NCBI GenBank assembly: GCA_963701815.1
Contig: CAVPBN010000030.1
Coordinates: 1 to 64,000, forward strand
Reading direction: 5' to 3'
Length of the DNA: 64,000 bases
Origin: AP-15 sp963701815
GTDB taxonomy: Bacteria; Pseudomonadota; Alphaproteobacteria; ATCC43930; CGMCC-115725
Made by a program: the position numbers and the translations under genes. Within the stretch, counting starts at the first letter, position 1. The number at the start of each line of letters is the position of its first letter. Below the pieces are notes generated by a model, which did not search any database, was not told the DNA's origin, and saw only the letters and a list, made by a program, of their open reading frames with translations. This document shows positions 47,059 through 56,313 of this stretch, piece after piece.

Positions 47059-48488
47059 GTGAAGGTTTTGGACGAAAGCGGCGGCGCCTTTCGCGGCAGC
47101 GGCAAAATTCTCAAGCTGGTCCGGGCCATTCTTGCGCTGGCGATCGTTTTGGCTCCGCTCGCCGCGGTCGGGCAATCGCTGACGGATGGCGAGAGAGCGT
47201 CGCTGCAAGCCCAAAAGGCCGCGTTGTTCCAGAAGACGCTGAGTAATCCGGACAATTTGGACGCCGCCTTCGCCTATGCGGACGTCGCGGTGCGGCTCGG
47301 CGATTACGAGGCGGCCGTCGGTACCCTGGAGCGGATGCTGCTGTTCAACCCGAATTTGGCGCAGCTGCAACTCGATCTCGGAGCGCTGTATTTCCGGATG
47401 GGGTCCTACGATCTCGCCCGCGCCTATCTCGACAAGGCTGCCGCGACCAATCCGTCGCCCGAGGACCGTCGAGCGCATCGACGAATATCTGGCGCGAGAT
47501 CGATGCCGCTCAATCGCGGCATCATTTTTCCGGATACCTGTTCGGCGGCGGCCAATACCAATCGGATGCGAATCTCTCGCCGGGCTCGCCGCTGATCTTC
47601 TCGCCGATCGGGCCGGTGCTGCCCAACAGAGTTCACCAAGCAGCCATCGGGCAGCCTGTTCGGCAGCGGCGCCGGTCTGTACAGCTATGATCTGGAGGAC
47701 CAGAACCGCGATACGATCGATGTGACCGCAGTCGGCGCCCTCAACCATTATTTCAACAGCGCGGTAAGCCGGCTCGATCTGAGCCTGCTCGAACTGACCG
47801 CCGGCCCGCGCTTCAACTTCCCGAACGGCACGTTGTTCCCGGCAAGTCGGCCTCGTTCCGGCCCTACCCGATCTTCGACGAGGTCGGGCTTGGATGGAAC
47901 CAATACTTTACGCGCGGTCGGCTTTGGGCTCGAATACGACCAGATCGTATGGCGCGATCTGGCGCTCAAATCATTGTTCGAGTTTCGCCACAAGAATTTC
48001 ACCAACGCGCCCTCGCGTCCGCTGTCGACCGGTCTCGACGGCAACGACTCGCTGGTGACATTGATCCTGAGCCAAACCGATTACCGAAAATTCAACGCTT
48101 AACTTGGAGTTTGACTATCTCGATCAGTCGACGGCGCTGGCTTATTACACCAACACGAGCTATGCGGTGTCCGGTTCCTACCAGATCGGCTACGATGCAC
48201 CGCTCAAGCTGACCTCGAGCCAATGGCAGAGCTCGATCTTTCTCGGCCGCGCCTGGAGCTACTATGCCGCGCCGGACCCGTGCTGCAGCACCAGCGGCAA
48301 CCCGGCAGGTCTTTTCGCCGAGCAGCCAGCTGACCCAGCGCTGGCGGTTCGGCTTTACCCAGACTTGGCCGGTGTCGGCGAAGATCGCGATCGTCTTTCA
48401 GGTGGAGCGCGATATCGTCTCGTCCAATCTGCCGTTATACGCTTATACCAACACCTCGGTGCTGATCGGCCCACAAATCCGCTTTTAG
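47059..48488 (+). pseudogene. TPR-containing outer-membrane beta-barrel protein (SLAM/DUF560-like), many frameshifts
   Basis: The first frame gives a signal-anchor (RAILALAIVLAPLAAVGQS) and a TPR region (DAAFAYADVAVRLGDYEAAV, LFNPNLAQLQLDLGALYFRM). The downstream part is a beta-barrel scattered over three frames: GYLFGGGQYQSDANLSPGSP, then SLFGSGAGLYSYDLEDQN, FRPYPIFDEVGLGWNQYF, RDLALKSLFEFRHKNF, YAVSGSYQIGYDAPLKL, and the end NTSVLIGPQIRF. I count at least seven frame changes between about 47465 and 48310. TPR plus C-terminal barrel recalls surface lipoprotein assembly modifiers. It is either a decaying gene or a badly sequenced patch. It precedes a FecR-domain gene with 11 bases between. 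Confidence 0.65.
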
Positions 48489-48499
48489 GGAGTACCTCG

Positions 48500-49554
48500 A
48501 TGATCGCCGGCCAGCCATATGCTTTCCCGATGCGATTAGCCGCCGGCCCTGTTAGCGGCTGCGATGCTGATCGGCGTCGTCTGGGGCGGGCCCGACGGCA
48601 AGCGCCGAGACGGTCGGCGTCAACAGCGCGGTCAACCCCGAAGCAACCGGCGTACCGCCGGGGGCCGCGCCGCGGCGGCTGGTCCTCGGCCAGGACGTGC
48701 TCTTCAACGAGCGCATCGCCACCCAGTCGACAGGGGAAACCCAGATCCTGTTCGTCGACGCGTCGACCCTCAGCGTCGCATCGAATTCGGATATGGTAAT
48801 CGACCAGTTCGTCTTCGATCCTCATGCCGGCACCGGCAAATTGGCAGCCAGTCTGACGCGCGGTGTGTTCCGCTTTGTCGGCGGCGCGCTCAGCAAAAAC
48901 GACAACGCAGTCACGATGCGCACGCCGACGGCGACGATCGGCATCCGCGGCGGCATCGTGCTGGTCAATGTACAGCCCGATTGCGGCGCTCCAGTCGTAA
49001 CCCCCGGCTGTAATGCGCTCGAGGTCATCTTTGGCTATGGCCAAAGCGTAACGGTGACGGGATTGAACGGCATTTCCCAGACGATCACCCGCCCGGGCTT
49101 TGCGGTGACCGTGGCGGCGCGCGGCGCAGCGCCGAGCGCGCCCGCGCCTGCGCCGCGGGGGACCATGGCCGCATTGCTGACCAAGCTCGCCGGACGACCG
49201 GGCAGCCATGGCGGAGCGACCAGGATCCCGACCGAAACCGTGGTCGCCAAGAGCGGCGTTTCGACGACGATCTCGACCAATGCCGCACCCGGAAGCCCCG
49301 CGGGCGGTCGAAGCCAGCCGCCATCCGCAACCACCGTCATACAGCAGACGCAGCTCAATATCCAATTGGTCTCGACCCAGAATGCTGTGACCACATCCGA
49401 AAATCAGTCGAAACCGCCGCCGCCGCCCAAAGTTCCGCCCACCGTGACCTCGTCGAGCGGCGAGCAGGCACGACCGGCCGGAGCGTTCGGCGGCTTTGCG
49501 GGACAAAGATCAGCGCTGTCGGGTCTGTTCGGTCCCCGCATTCCGGGACAATAA
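48500..49554 (+). pseudogene. Exported FecR-domain protein, frameshifted near the N-terminus
   Basis: The intact frame from about 48605 (ASAETVGVNSAVNPEATGVP) leads into a FecR domain: VLFNERIATQSTGETQILFV, then GKLAASLTRGVFRFVGG and MRTPTATIGIRGG. The tail is a long Pro/Ser/Thr-rich low-complexity segment. Upstream, an ATG at 48500 (GGGAG before it) and a signal-peptide-like ALLAAAMLIGVVWGGPDG lie in two other frames, so two indels at about 48545 and 48597 are needed. It probably acts in the periplasm or on the surface as a sugar- or peptidoglycan-binding partner of the TPR-barrel gene before it. It ends at a strong terminator. Confidence 0.7.
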
Positions 49555-49555
49555 T

Positions 49556-49582
49556 AAACCCGCCGGCGGCGCCGGCGGGTTT
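49556..49582. terminator. Strong bidirectional terminator hairpin
   Basis: A perfect 12-bp stem AAACCCGCCGGC / GCCGGCGGGTTT with loop GGC, T-rich on the minus-strand side (TTTATTATT). It lies between the converging FecR-domain gene and the secreted-protein gene. Confidence 0.78.
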
Positions 49583-49620
49583 GAAAGGGTCAGCGTGTAA
49601 TTATTCGGCGATTGCAGCGT

Positions 49621-49998
49621 CTAGTTCGGCCTCGGTCCGACCCCGCCACTCGTATAGGGATGCGCCGCCGGAGCGGCATCGGCTGCCGTCGGCTGATAGT
49701 GCGTGTCGACACCCGAGGAATGCGAGCCGGGCTTGGGCCCGATCGAGGTCGAATACGGATGATCGGCCGGGTTCGCAGCATAATCCGCCGGCGGTTGATA
49801 ATGCTCCTCTTTCCAGCTCGAACCGCCACCGGGGTTCGGATGGAGGGCTTGCGTCGGCGCGACGGGCTGTGCGGCCGCGCCCTGCGTCGCCATGCCGCCG
49901 GCCGGCGGCAGCGACGAGACCGATTGCGCATGCGCCGTCAGCGCGACGCCGGTCAGCAATCCGACCCCCAGGATCGTCGCTTTGAGCAAATCAGACAT
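49621..49998 (-). CDS. Secreted hypothetical protein with an internal repeat
   Basis: The 125-residue protein has a signal peptide (LLKATILGVGLLTGVALTAHA, cleaved before QSVSS). The mature part is Pro/Ala/Gly-rich and holds two related units of about 25 residues: HYQPPADYAANPADHPYSTS then IGPKPG, and HYQPTAADAAPAAHPYTSGG then VGPRPN. There is no cysteine. A good ribosome site (AAGGAG) precedes the ATG at 49998. I do not recognise a family. The His/Tyr/Pro repeats might bind metal or cell-wall polymers, but this is only a guess. The neighbouring LysR gene is divergent. Confidence 0.75.
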   Translation of the reverse strand: MSDLLKATILGVGLLTGVALTAHAQSVSSLPPAGGMATQGAAAQPVAPTQALHPNPGGGSSWKEEHYQPPADYAANPADHPYSTSIGPKPGSHSSGVDTHYQPTAADAAPAAHPYTSGGVGPRPN

Positions 49999-50084
49999 TT
50001 TGCATCTCCTTATCGACGCATTCGACCATGCCGAGTGTGTTCGGCGCCGCCCGATCTGACCAATGATAATATTGCATCGCGATC

Positions 50085-51056
50085 ATGAATTTAGTTCATT
50101 TCCTTGGACTTGATCTCAATCTGCTGCGGGTCTTCGATACATTGATCGAGGAGCGCAGCGTAACCCGTGCCGGAGAGCGGCTCGGGCTCTCGCAGTCGGC
50201 GATCAGCCATGCGTTGAACCGGCTGCGCTATGTGCTGGGCGACGAGCTGTTCGCGCGCGGCCCGGACGGCATGCAGCCGACCGCGCGCGCGACCGAGATC
50301 GCCCCGCGCCTGCGCCAGGGGCTGATGCAGCTGCAACTGGCCCTCTCTCCGGCCGAATTCGTAGCGGCGCGAACCGAGCGGCGCTTCACCATCGTTTGCG
50401 GCGAATACGTCGGCACGGTGCTGGTCCCGGCACTGGCCGCCCGGCTGCGGGCCGAGGCGCCGAAGGCCGAGTTCCGGATCCGGCCGAGCAACACCGGCGT
50501 CGCCGAACCGCTGCTGGCCGGGCGCGCCGACCTGGCGATCGGCAGCTTTCGGCGGATTCCGGAATGGTTCGCCTACGAGCCGCTGTTTCAAGAGACGCGG
50601 GTCTGGGTACTCAATGCCGATCGGTTGGCGGCCTGGCAGGAGCTGACCCTCGAACGCCTCGCGGGACTGTCCCATGTCATGATCGCCGCCACCGGAGAGG
50701 ACGAGCAGGCGGTCGGCGGCTATGTCGTCGATCACGGGCTCGAACGGCTGGTGATGCGGAGCGAAGTCGGGCTGCTGCAAGGAGCCTTGGCCACCCATGG
50801 GCTGCGCCGCGTGGTCGGCCTGACTACCCCGCATTTTCTGGCCGCACTCGCCGTCGTCAGCCAGTCGGATATGGCGGCCCCGCTGCCGCGGCGGTTGGCG
50901 GCCGCCTTTGCCGCCGGGTACCACCTCAGGCTGTTCGAACCGCCCTACCCGTCGCCGCCCTTTGAGATCATGGGGTTGTGGCATCGCGACCACGAGGGCG
51001 ACCCGGCGGTGTCTTGGCTGCGCAGCGTCGTCCGCGAGGTTGCATACGGTTTATGA
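50085..51056 (+). CDS. LysR family transcriptional regulator
   Basis: The 323-residue protein has an N-terminal winged helix-turn-helix (LDLNLLRVFDTLIEERSVTR, then AGERLGLSQSAISHALNRLR) and a PBP2-type effector domain. The DLNLL...F / SVTRAGERLGLSQSAISHAL style is that of the NodD/SyrM/LinR-like LysR branch, which often controls aromatic or envelope genes. It is divergent from the small secreted-protein gene at 49998 and the 86-base gap would hold the shared operator. A 5-bp palindrome overlaps its start codon but is too weak to call. Confidence 0.9.
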   Translation: MNLVHFLGLDLNLLRVFDTLIEERSVTRAGERLGLSQSAISHALNRLRYVLGDELFARGPDGMQPTARATEIAPRLRQGLMQLQLALSPAEFVAARTERRFTIVCGEYVGTVLVPALAARLRAEAPKAEFRIRPSNTGVAEPLLAGRADLAIGSFRRIPEWFAYEPLFQETRVWVLNADRLAAWQELTLERLAGLSHVMIAATGEDEQAVGGYVVDHGLERLVMRSEVGLLQGALATHGLRRVVGLTTPHFLAALAVVSQSDMAAPLPRRLAAAFAAGYHLRLFEPPYPSPPFEIMGLWHRDHEGDPAVSWLRSVVREVAYGL

Positions 51057-51089
51057 GCCCCGCCTCGCAGGGACCCCTGCGAAGCCGCC

Positions 51090-51600
51090 TCGCCCACGGC
51101 TGTCCGGTTTAGCGTCGTCGAGTGGAAATGCGATACGGGCGTATCGCCGGCACAACCAGAGATGGTCATGACCGGACCCGCTCCACGGCTGTCCGGTTCA
51201 GATTTACGATGATCTTCAAATGCTTCGAAGCACATCCTCCCCCTCGGCCGGGCTCGACCCGGCCGTCCACGTCTTGCAATGGGGGGTCTTGCAGGAAAAA
51301 GACGTGGGTGCCCACGGAACAAAGTCCGTGGGCTGACGGCCCACGGGTCAAGCCCGGCCACGGGGTACTGGTGCTTCACTACAACCGCCAAATTAACCAA
51401 TATCCGAAACCGGACAGCAGTGGACCCGTTTCGTGGGCCTTCAGCCCACGGACTTGATCCGTGGGCATCCACGGACCCAGCTTCGGCGGCGGAAGACGTG
51501 GATACCGTGACAAGCACGGGCATGACGAGCGTAGGTTGAGGGTCCGGCCGCAACTGCGCAACCGCGTTTCCTGAACCGGACAGCCGTGCCCTCGCCAGGA
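51090..51600. repeat. Cluster of interleaved palindromic repeats
   Basis: CACGGCTGTCCGGTT occurs at about 51097 and 51186, and near-inverted copies (AACCGGACAGCCGTG type) at about 51413 and 51573. Between them lie GGGCTCGACCCGGCC, several CCCACGGACT/AGTCCGTGGG palindromes and a CAAGCCCGGCC unit. Spacing is irregular and unit types are mixed, so this is a composite intergenic repeat island, not a CRISPR array. No gene is evident in 51057-51655. Confidence 0.6.
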
Positions 51601-51655
51601 CATCGGTTGACGGGGCCTGGCCTGTCGAGCAAGCGGCGCCCGGCGCACAAACAAA

Positions 51656-51682
51656 ACACCCGCCGGCGCTGCCGGCGGGTGT
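51656..51682 (-). terminator. Terminator of the large porin gene
   Basis: A 12-bp stem ACACCCGCCGGC / GCCGGCGGGTGT with loop GCT is followed on the minus strand by TTTTGTTTG. It lies 24 bases after the porin stop codon. Confidence 0.78.
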
Positions 51683-51705
51683 CGGGTCGAGTATGGCTCT
51701 TCGCT

Positions 51706-53341
51706 TTAGAAAGCGACGCGGAACTTGCCGATCAGCACATTCTCGTGGCCCTTGAGGTTGGCGACGACGATGCGCTGGCCATACATGTACTCGACGCCGG
51801 TGGTGATGAACGCGACCGGGTTCCACACCAGATTGACGAAAGCGTTGACCAGTTGCTGGTTCACGCTCTGCGCCTGGGTCGGTCCGATCAGCTGCGAGGA
51901 GACGGACTGCTGGGCGATGCCCGCGGCTACGGTCGTCCGCAGGGTCGGCGTCCACCAGTGCTGAATGCCGCCGTTCGCGCTGAACGCAGGGACCGGCTGG
52001 GTAAGGATGTTCGACGACGCCTGTCCGCCACCGCAGCCCGGCTGCGGTGTGGCGCACAGCGGTCTTGACCGAGAAGTTGGTCGCCAGCGGGTAGAACGAG
52101 GTTGAGCCGCCGCTCGCATAAGAGCCGATCGCGTTGCCGACGATGAAGCTGAACAGGATGTCGTCCTTGGTGTAGCCGAACCAGTTGGGGTGCACGTCGC
52201 CCGAGATATGCCCGCCGTAACCGATATATTGGCGGTCCATGAACCCGCCATCCTGGAGTTGGTAAAAGCGCAGGATGCCGGCAAAGTCCATATGCCCCCA
52301 GGGCTGCGACCAATAGGAGGCGAAGGTCAGGTTGGGCGCCTTGGCGACGGCCGGGTTGGCTTGCGCCCCGCCGGCGCCGGTGCAGGGCTGGCCGTTGCAG
52401 ATCGGTCCGATCGCCGTGCCAGCCGGAGTGGTGCAGCTGCCGGTGGCCCGGACAGAGCCTGAGTCGCTCGCCTGTACGCCGCCCGGGGTGATGACGGTGG
52501 TCCACGGGTTTTCCGCCGACACCGAAAAGGCGCTGCCGTACGGGCCGGCGATGGTGTAGCGCACCTGCGGGATGCGCTGACCGCCGGTCGATCCCATGGC
52601 GCCGCCGAATTCCATCGACTCGGTGTCGGCATCGGCGTCGGAGAAGTTCGAGATCGCCTGGCCGCCGAGGAACCCGCCCAAGGTGCCGTAGGCGAACCGG
52701 AGGCGGGTCAGCTGGTTGTTGCCGCTCTGCGCAACGTCCTGGCAGCTGAAATTGTTGCAGCCGGCCCAGTCCCACTCGAAAAACGTGCGCGCCTCGCCCC
52801 ACGAGGTCGGGGTGCGGGTCTCGATGTTGAACCGCGATTGCTGCGGGCTGAATTCGAGGACGCCGTTGTTGCGCCCGGGCGCCCGGGCGGTCGCATTCGG
52901 GTTGACAAAGCCGACACCGGGGACGAACCCGCCGGCCAACGGCAACGACTGCAAATTGCCGTTCTGGCCCGAGTTGGAGCCGTAATTGCTGCCGTTGACG
53001 TTGCCGCCGCCCTGCAGGAAGTCGAGGATGGTCAAATCGACAAAGCCGCCGACGCGGACCGAGGTGTCGGTGCCCGGGATCAGAAAGGATCGCGGAAAGC
53101 TGCCGCCCAGCGACGGGGCGGTCGGCGCCGCGACGTTGCCGTAGGCACTCGCACCGGTCTGCCCGGGATACTGCTTCGTCGCCTGGGCCAGCTGGTCGAT
53201 CCGCTGCTGCAGCAGCAGCTGGTTGGCGCGCAGATCCGCCATTTCGTCGGCCTTGGCCGTGGCCAGGCCGGTCAGCAACACGACCGCGGCGGTCATCCCG
53301 CCGATCGCCGCCACATTGCCGATATTCCGCTTTCCGGTCAT
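51706..53341 (-). pseudogene. Large outer-membrane porin, split by one frameshift
   Basis: The N-terminus has a signal peptide (VAAIGGMTAAVVLLTGLATA, then KADEM) and a short coiled coil (LRANQLLLQQRIDQLAQATK) like that of DcaP-type or other trimeric porins. The barrel follows with FLIPGTDTSVRVGGFVDLTI and RFNIETRTPTSWGEARTFFE, ending in phenylalanine (LIGKFRVAF). The frame changes near 52058 between NFSVKTA and LCATPQPGCGGG; a net change of one base restores about 545 residues. It has its own promoter and terminator. The substrate is unknown. Confidence 0.78.
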
Positions 53342-53408
53342 CCGCTCCCCCACAGAGATCAAAGGTTGAGGCTGCCCACACTCAGGGAAACCGCTTCTCT
53401 CTCGCGCC

Positions 53409-53436
53409 ATAATATCGATGCGGCAATGCCGATCAA
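53409..53436 (-). promoter_or_regulatory. Candidate promoter of the porin gene
   Basis: On the minus strand TTGATC (53436-53431) and TATTAT (53414-53409) are 16 bases apart, about 70 bases upstream of the porin ATG. The remainder of the 53342-53678 gap shows nothing I can support. Confidence 0.55.
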
Positions 53437-53678
53437 GCGTGATCGCCGCTCTCGTGGTGTTTTCGTCTCAGCGTGGCGGCAATGCAACACTACGTTCTAT
53501 CTTACTGATTTTTGCTGATCGGCAAGATGAGTTAGGAGGCACGCGTTGGCCCACTGCCGGGTATTTGCAGGTCACCGGTGCTATCGGGATGCGCGAATAG
53601 GGGATCGCTCGATATGCCGCGGCCAACCGGCGCCGGGCTGGACCCGATCGAAGCCGGCCGGTTCAGACCCGGCTGGGA

Positions 53679-54455
53679 TCAGCTTCGGCTGGGAAGCGCG
53701 TGAAACGGATTCAGGGTCTTGAGGTAGGCCGACCAGCGGTGACGGCCCAATTCCCGCCGCACGACGTTGGCGTCCCTGACCCAGTTCAACTGCACGGCGC
53801 GCCGCTCGCCGACATGCGGGCGATGACCATGAAACGAGCGCGCACTGCGCCGGAACGCCAGCATCGTCCCGGCGAGCGGGGCGACCTCGACAGCGTAATC
53901 ATCGAGATCGCGCGGGCCGCGCAGCAGCCGCAGGCGGCCTTCGGCCGGCTCCCAGACCGGGTTCAAGTACAACAGCACGGTGATGATCTTGGTTTCGGTA
54001 TCGGTGTGGATGCGCCCATCCCGGCCGTCGCTGTTGCCGCGCACGGTCAGCATCGTCGGCCGTCCGCCGAGATCGACCGAGAATTTGGCGGCCATCGCCT
54101 CGGTCAGCGCCGGGCCGGTCAGCGCCGCGACCAGATCGGCGAAGCCCGGCCCGTAGTCGAGGCTCTCCACCGGGTAGCTGCCGGCGCCATGCACCGCCGG
54201 GAAGTCGGCCAGGATCGCCGGCAGTGCCGTGTCGCGGACAAACCCGTCGACGACGACAAAGTCGAACGGTTCGCGTTCGAGCGGCGCCGCGCGAAACCGG
54301 TCGAGATCGAGAACGTCCAGCTGATCCTCCGCAATCGGACCGCGCAACCATACAGCAGCAATCGGCGCCCCGGCAATTCGGCCGGCGCCGACCCCGGTGC
54401 GTACCCGTCGCGGCTCCGGGTACGGCGGGGCGATGCGGCGTCCGGCCGAGAACAT
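53679..54455 (-). CDS. 2OG-Fe(II) oxygenase family protein
   Basis: The protein (up to 258 residues) has the 2-oxoglutarate/iron oxygenase core. Iron ligands are HTD in GRIHTDTETKIITVLLYLN and the distal His in RSFHGHRPH, with Arg in RRAVQLNWVRD to bind 2-oxoglutarate. The start is uncertain: the conserved part begins near LDVLDLDRFRAAPLE, where only CTG is available after a GGAGG, while ATG at 54455 adds about 45 residues. Substrates of this branch (prolyl-hydroxylase-like) include proteins and small molecules. It is divergent from the ABC importer. Confidence 0.75.
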   Translation of the reverse strand: MFSAGRRIAPPYPEPRRVRTGVGAGRIAGAPIAAVWLRGPIAEDQLDVLDLDRFRAAPLEREPFDFVVVDGFVRDTALPAILADFPAVHGAGSYPVESLDYGPGFADLVAALTGPALTEAMAAKFSVDLGGRPTMLTVRGNSDGRDGRIHTDTETKIITVLLYLNPVWEPAEGRLRLLRGPRDLDDYAVEVAPLAGTMLAFRRSARSFHGHRPHVGERRAVQLNWVRDANVVRRELGRHRWSAYLKTLNPFHALPSRS

Positions 54456-54549
54456 GCCGGGTGACCCCGCACCGCGAATTAACGCTTCATCGCCCTACCG
54501 GGGTAGGTTAGAGATGTTCGGCGGAGGCAGACAAACCGGCGAGAGGGGC

Positions 54550-56283
54550 ATGGAACAGCGCTGGGGCCTGCCCGTTGTCGCCTGGCCGCCGCGGCTGCGC
54601 CCGAACACGTGGGATCTTGTCGCCCTGCCGCTCGTATTGGGGCTGCTGGCGCTGATCGCCTGGGGCAGCATGGCGATGAGCGCGCGCTACCAGCTGGGCC
54701 AGCCGTTGCCGATCAGCCTCGATCCGCGGCATCTGCCGGCCTACGCCATGCGCACGGTCCTGCGCATGGCCTGGGCGCTGGTCGCCTCGCTGATCTTCAG
54801 CCTCGGCTATGCGGCGCTCGCCGCCAAGAGCCGGCGGGCGGAAAAGATCATGATCCCGGTGCTGGACATCCTGCAATCGGTGCCGATCCTCGGCTTTCTG
54901 TCGATCACCGTAACCGGGTTCATCGCGCTGTTCCCGGGGCGGCTGTTGGGCGTCGAATGCGCCGCGATCTTTGCGATCTTCACCTCGCAAGCCTGGAACA
55001 TGACGTTCAGCGTCTATCAGTCGCTGCGCACCGTCCCGAGCGAGCTGATCGAGGCGGCGCGGATGTACCACCTGTCGCCGTGGCGTCGGTTCTGGCGGCT
55101 CGAAGTGCCGCATGCGATGCCGTCGCTGATCTGGAACATGATGATGTCGGTTTCCGGCGGTTGGTTCTTCGTCGTTGCCGCCGAGGCGATCACCGTTTCC
55201 GGCCAGACGATCCTGCTGCCGGGGATCGGCTCGTACATTGCGACCGCGATCGAACGCCGCGAACTGACGGCGATCGGCTACGCCGTCATCGTCATGCTCG
55301 TCGTGATCCTGGCTTACGACCAGTTGCTGTTTCGGCCGCTGCTCGCCTGGTCGCGCAAATTTCAGGCCGACCCTTCGGCCGACGAGGACAACATCCGCCC
55401 GTGGTTCCTGATCGTGCTGCAGCAGGCCCGCATATTCGAGCTGGTGCAGGCCGGGCTGCTCGCCGTCAATCGCGCCGTCGACGGCGCGATCGCCGGTCTT
55501 GCCCGGCCGCAGCGGGCGCATCTCGAGCCGCGGCGACACAGGCCGATCGACCGCGCCTTCGACCTCGCCCTGCTCGCCCTGGCGGCGCTCGCCGCGCTCT
55601 GGCTCGCGATCTTTATCCACAGCCGGGTCGGTTTGCCGGAAATCGGCTGGGTGTTCGTGCTGGGGGTGGTGACGGCGATCCGGGTGCTGGTGCTGATCGC
55701 GATCGCCTCACTGATTTGGGTCCCGGTCGGCGTCGCCATCGGCCTGCGCCCGCGCCTCGCCGGCCGCGTGCAGCCGATCGTCCAGTTTCTCGCCGCTTTT
55801 CCGGCCAACCTGTTCTTCCCGGCGGCGGTCGTGCTGATCCTGAGATTCAGCCTCAACCCGGAGATCTGGCTTTCCCCGCTGATGATCCTCGGCACCCAAT
55901 GGTACATTCTGTTCAATGTCATCGTCGGCACCACGGCGTTGCCGGCAGAGCTGCAGCGCGCCGCGCGGAATTTCGGGGTCCGGAGGCTGTTGTGGTGGCG
56001 CCGGGTGATGCTGCCGGCGATCTTTCCCGCTTATGTCACCGGGGCGGTCACCGCCGCCGGCGGCTCGTGGAACGCGAGCATCGTCGCCGAGGTCGTGCAG
56101 TGGGGTAAGACGACACTGACCGCAACCGGCATCGGCGCCTATATCGCGCAGACCACCGCCGCCGGCGACGGGGCCCGCATCGCGCTCGGGATCGCGGTCC
56201 TTTGCCTTTACGTGTTCGCTTTCAACCGGCTGCTGTGGCGCCGGCTGTACGATCTCGCCGCCGAGCGCCTGCGGCTCGATTGA
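54550..56283 (+). CDS. ABC importer permease with two fused transmembrane domains (nitrate/sulfonate-like)
   Basis: The 577-residue protein contains two BPD-type permease domains in one chain. The first has IEAARMYHLSPWRRFWRLEV and the second LQRAARNFGVRRLLWWRRVM, each being the EAA loop that docks on the ATPase. Each half has about six helices, joined by a charged linker (SRKFQADPSADEDNIRPW). GAGAGGGG precedes the ATG at 54550. The ATPase gene follows after 30 bases. No substrate-binding protein is adjacent. Relatives are annotated for nitrate, sulfonate or bicarbonate, but the true ligand of this double-permease group is unknown. Confidence 0.83.
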   Translation: MEQRWGLPVVAWPPRLRPNTWDLVALPLVLGLLALIAWGSMAMSARYQLGQPLPISLDPRHLPAYAMRTVLRMAWALVASLIFSLGYAALAAKSRRAEKIMIPVLDILQSVPILGFLSITVTGFIALFPGRLLGVECAAIFAIFTSQAWNMTFSVYQSLRTVPSELIEAARMYHLSPWRRFWRLEVPHAMPSLIWNMMMSVSGGWFFVVAAEAITVSGQTILLPGIGSYIATAIERRELTAIGYAVIVMLVVILAYDQLLFRPLLAWSRKFQADPSADEDNIRPWFLIVLQQARIFELVQAGLLAVNRAVDGAIAGLARPQRAHLEPRRHRPIDRAFDLALLALAALAALWLAIFIHSRVGLPEIGWVFVLGVVTAIRVLVLIAIASLIWVPVGVAIGLRPRLAGRVQPIVQFLAAFPANLFFPAAVVLILRFSLNPEIWLSPLMILGTQWYILFNVIVGTTALPAELQRAARNFGVRRLLWWRRVMLPAIFPAYVTGAVTAAGGSWNASIVAEVVQWGKTTLTATGIGAYIAQTTAAGDGARIALGIAVLCLYVFAFNRLLWRRLYDLAAERLRLD

Positions 56284-56313
56284 CCCGCAGAATTGCCAAC
56301 GAGGCCACCGCCG

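Noticed and set aside
46866..47255. A 129-residue minus-strand reading frame as the gene ended by the terminator at 46592-46628
   Set aside because: It is antisense to the TPR gene, has no recognisable domain, and stops more than 200 bases before the terminator.
50085..50099. ATGAA-TTTAG-TTCAT palindrome at the LysR start codon as an operator
   Set aside because: It fits T-N11-A, but with a 5-bp stem in random sequence and within the coding start the match is too weak to call.
51057..51655. Possible CRISPR array in the repeat-rich gap
   Set aside because: Repeat units are of mixed type, in both orientations and irregularly spaced. No cas gene is in the window.
53418..53600. A 60-residue plus-strand reading frame before the 2OG oxygenase
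   Set aside because: It has no ribosome site or family resemblance, and it overlaps the porin promoter region.
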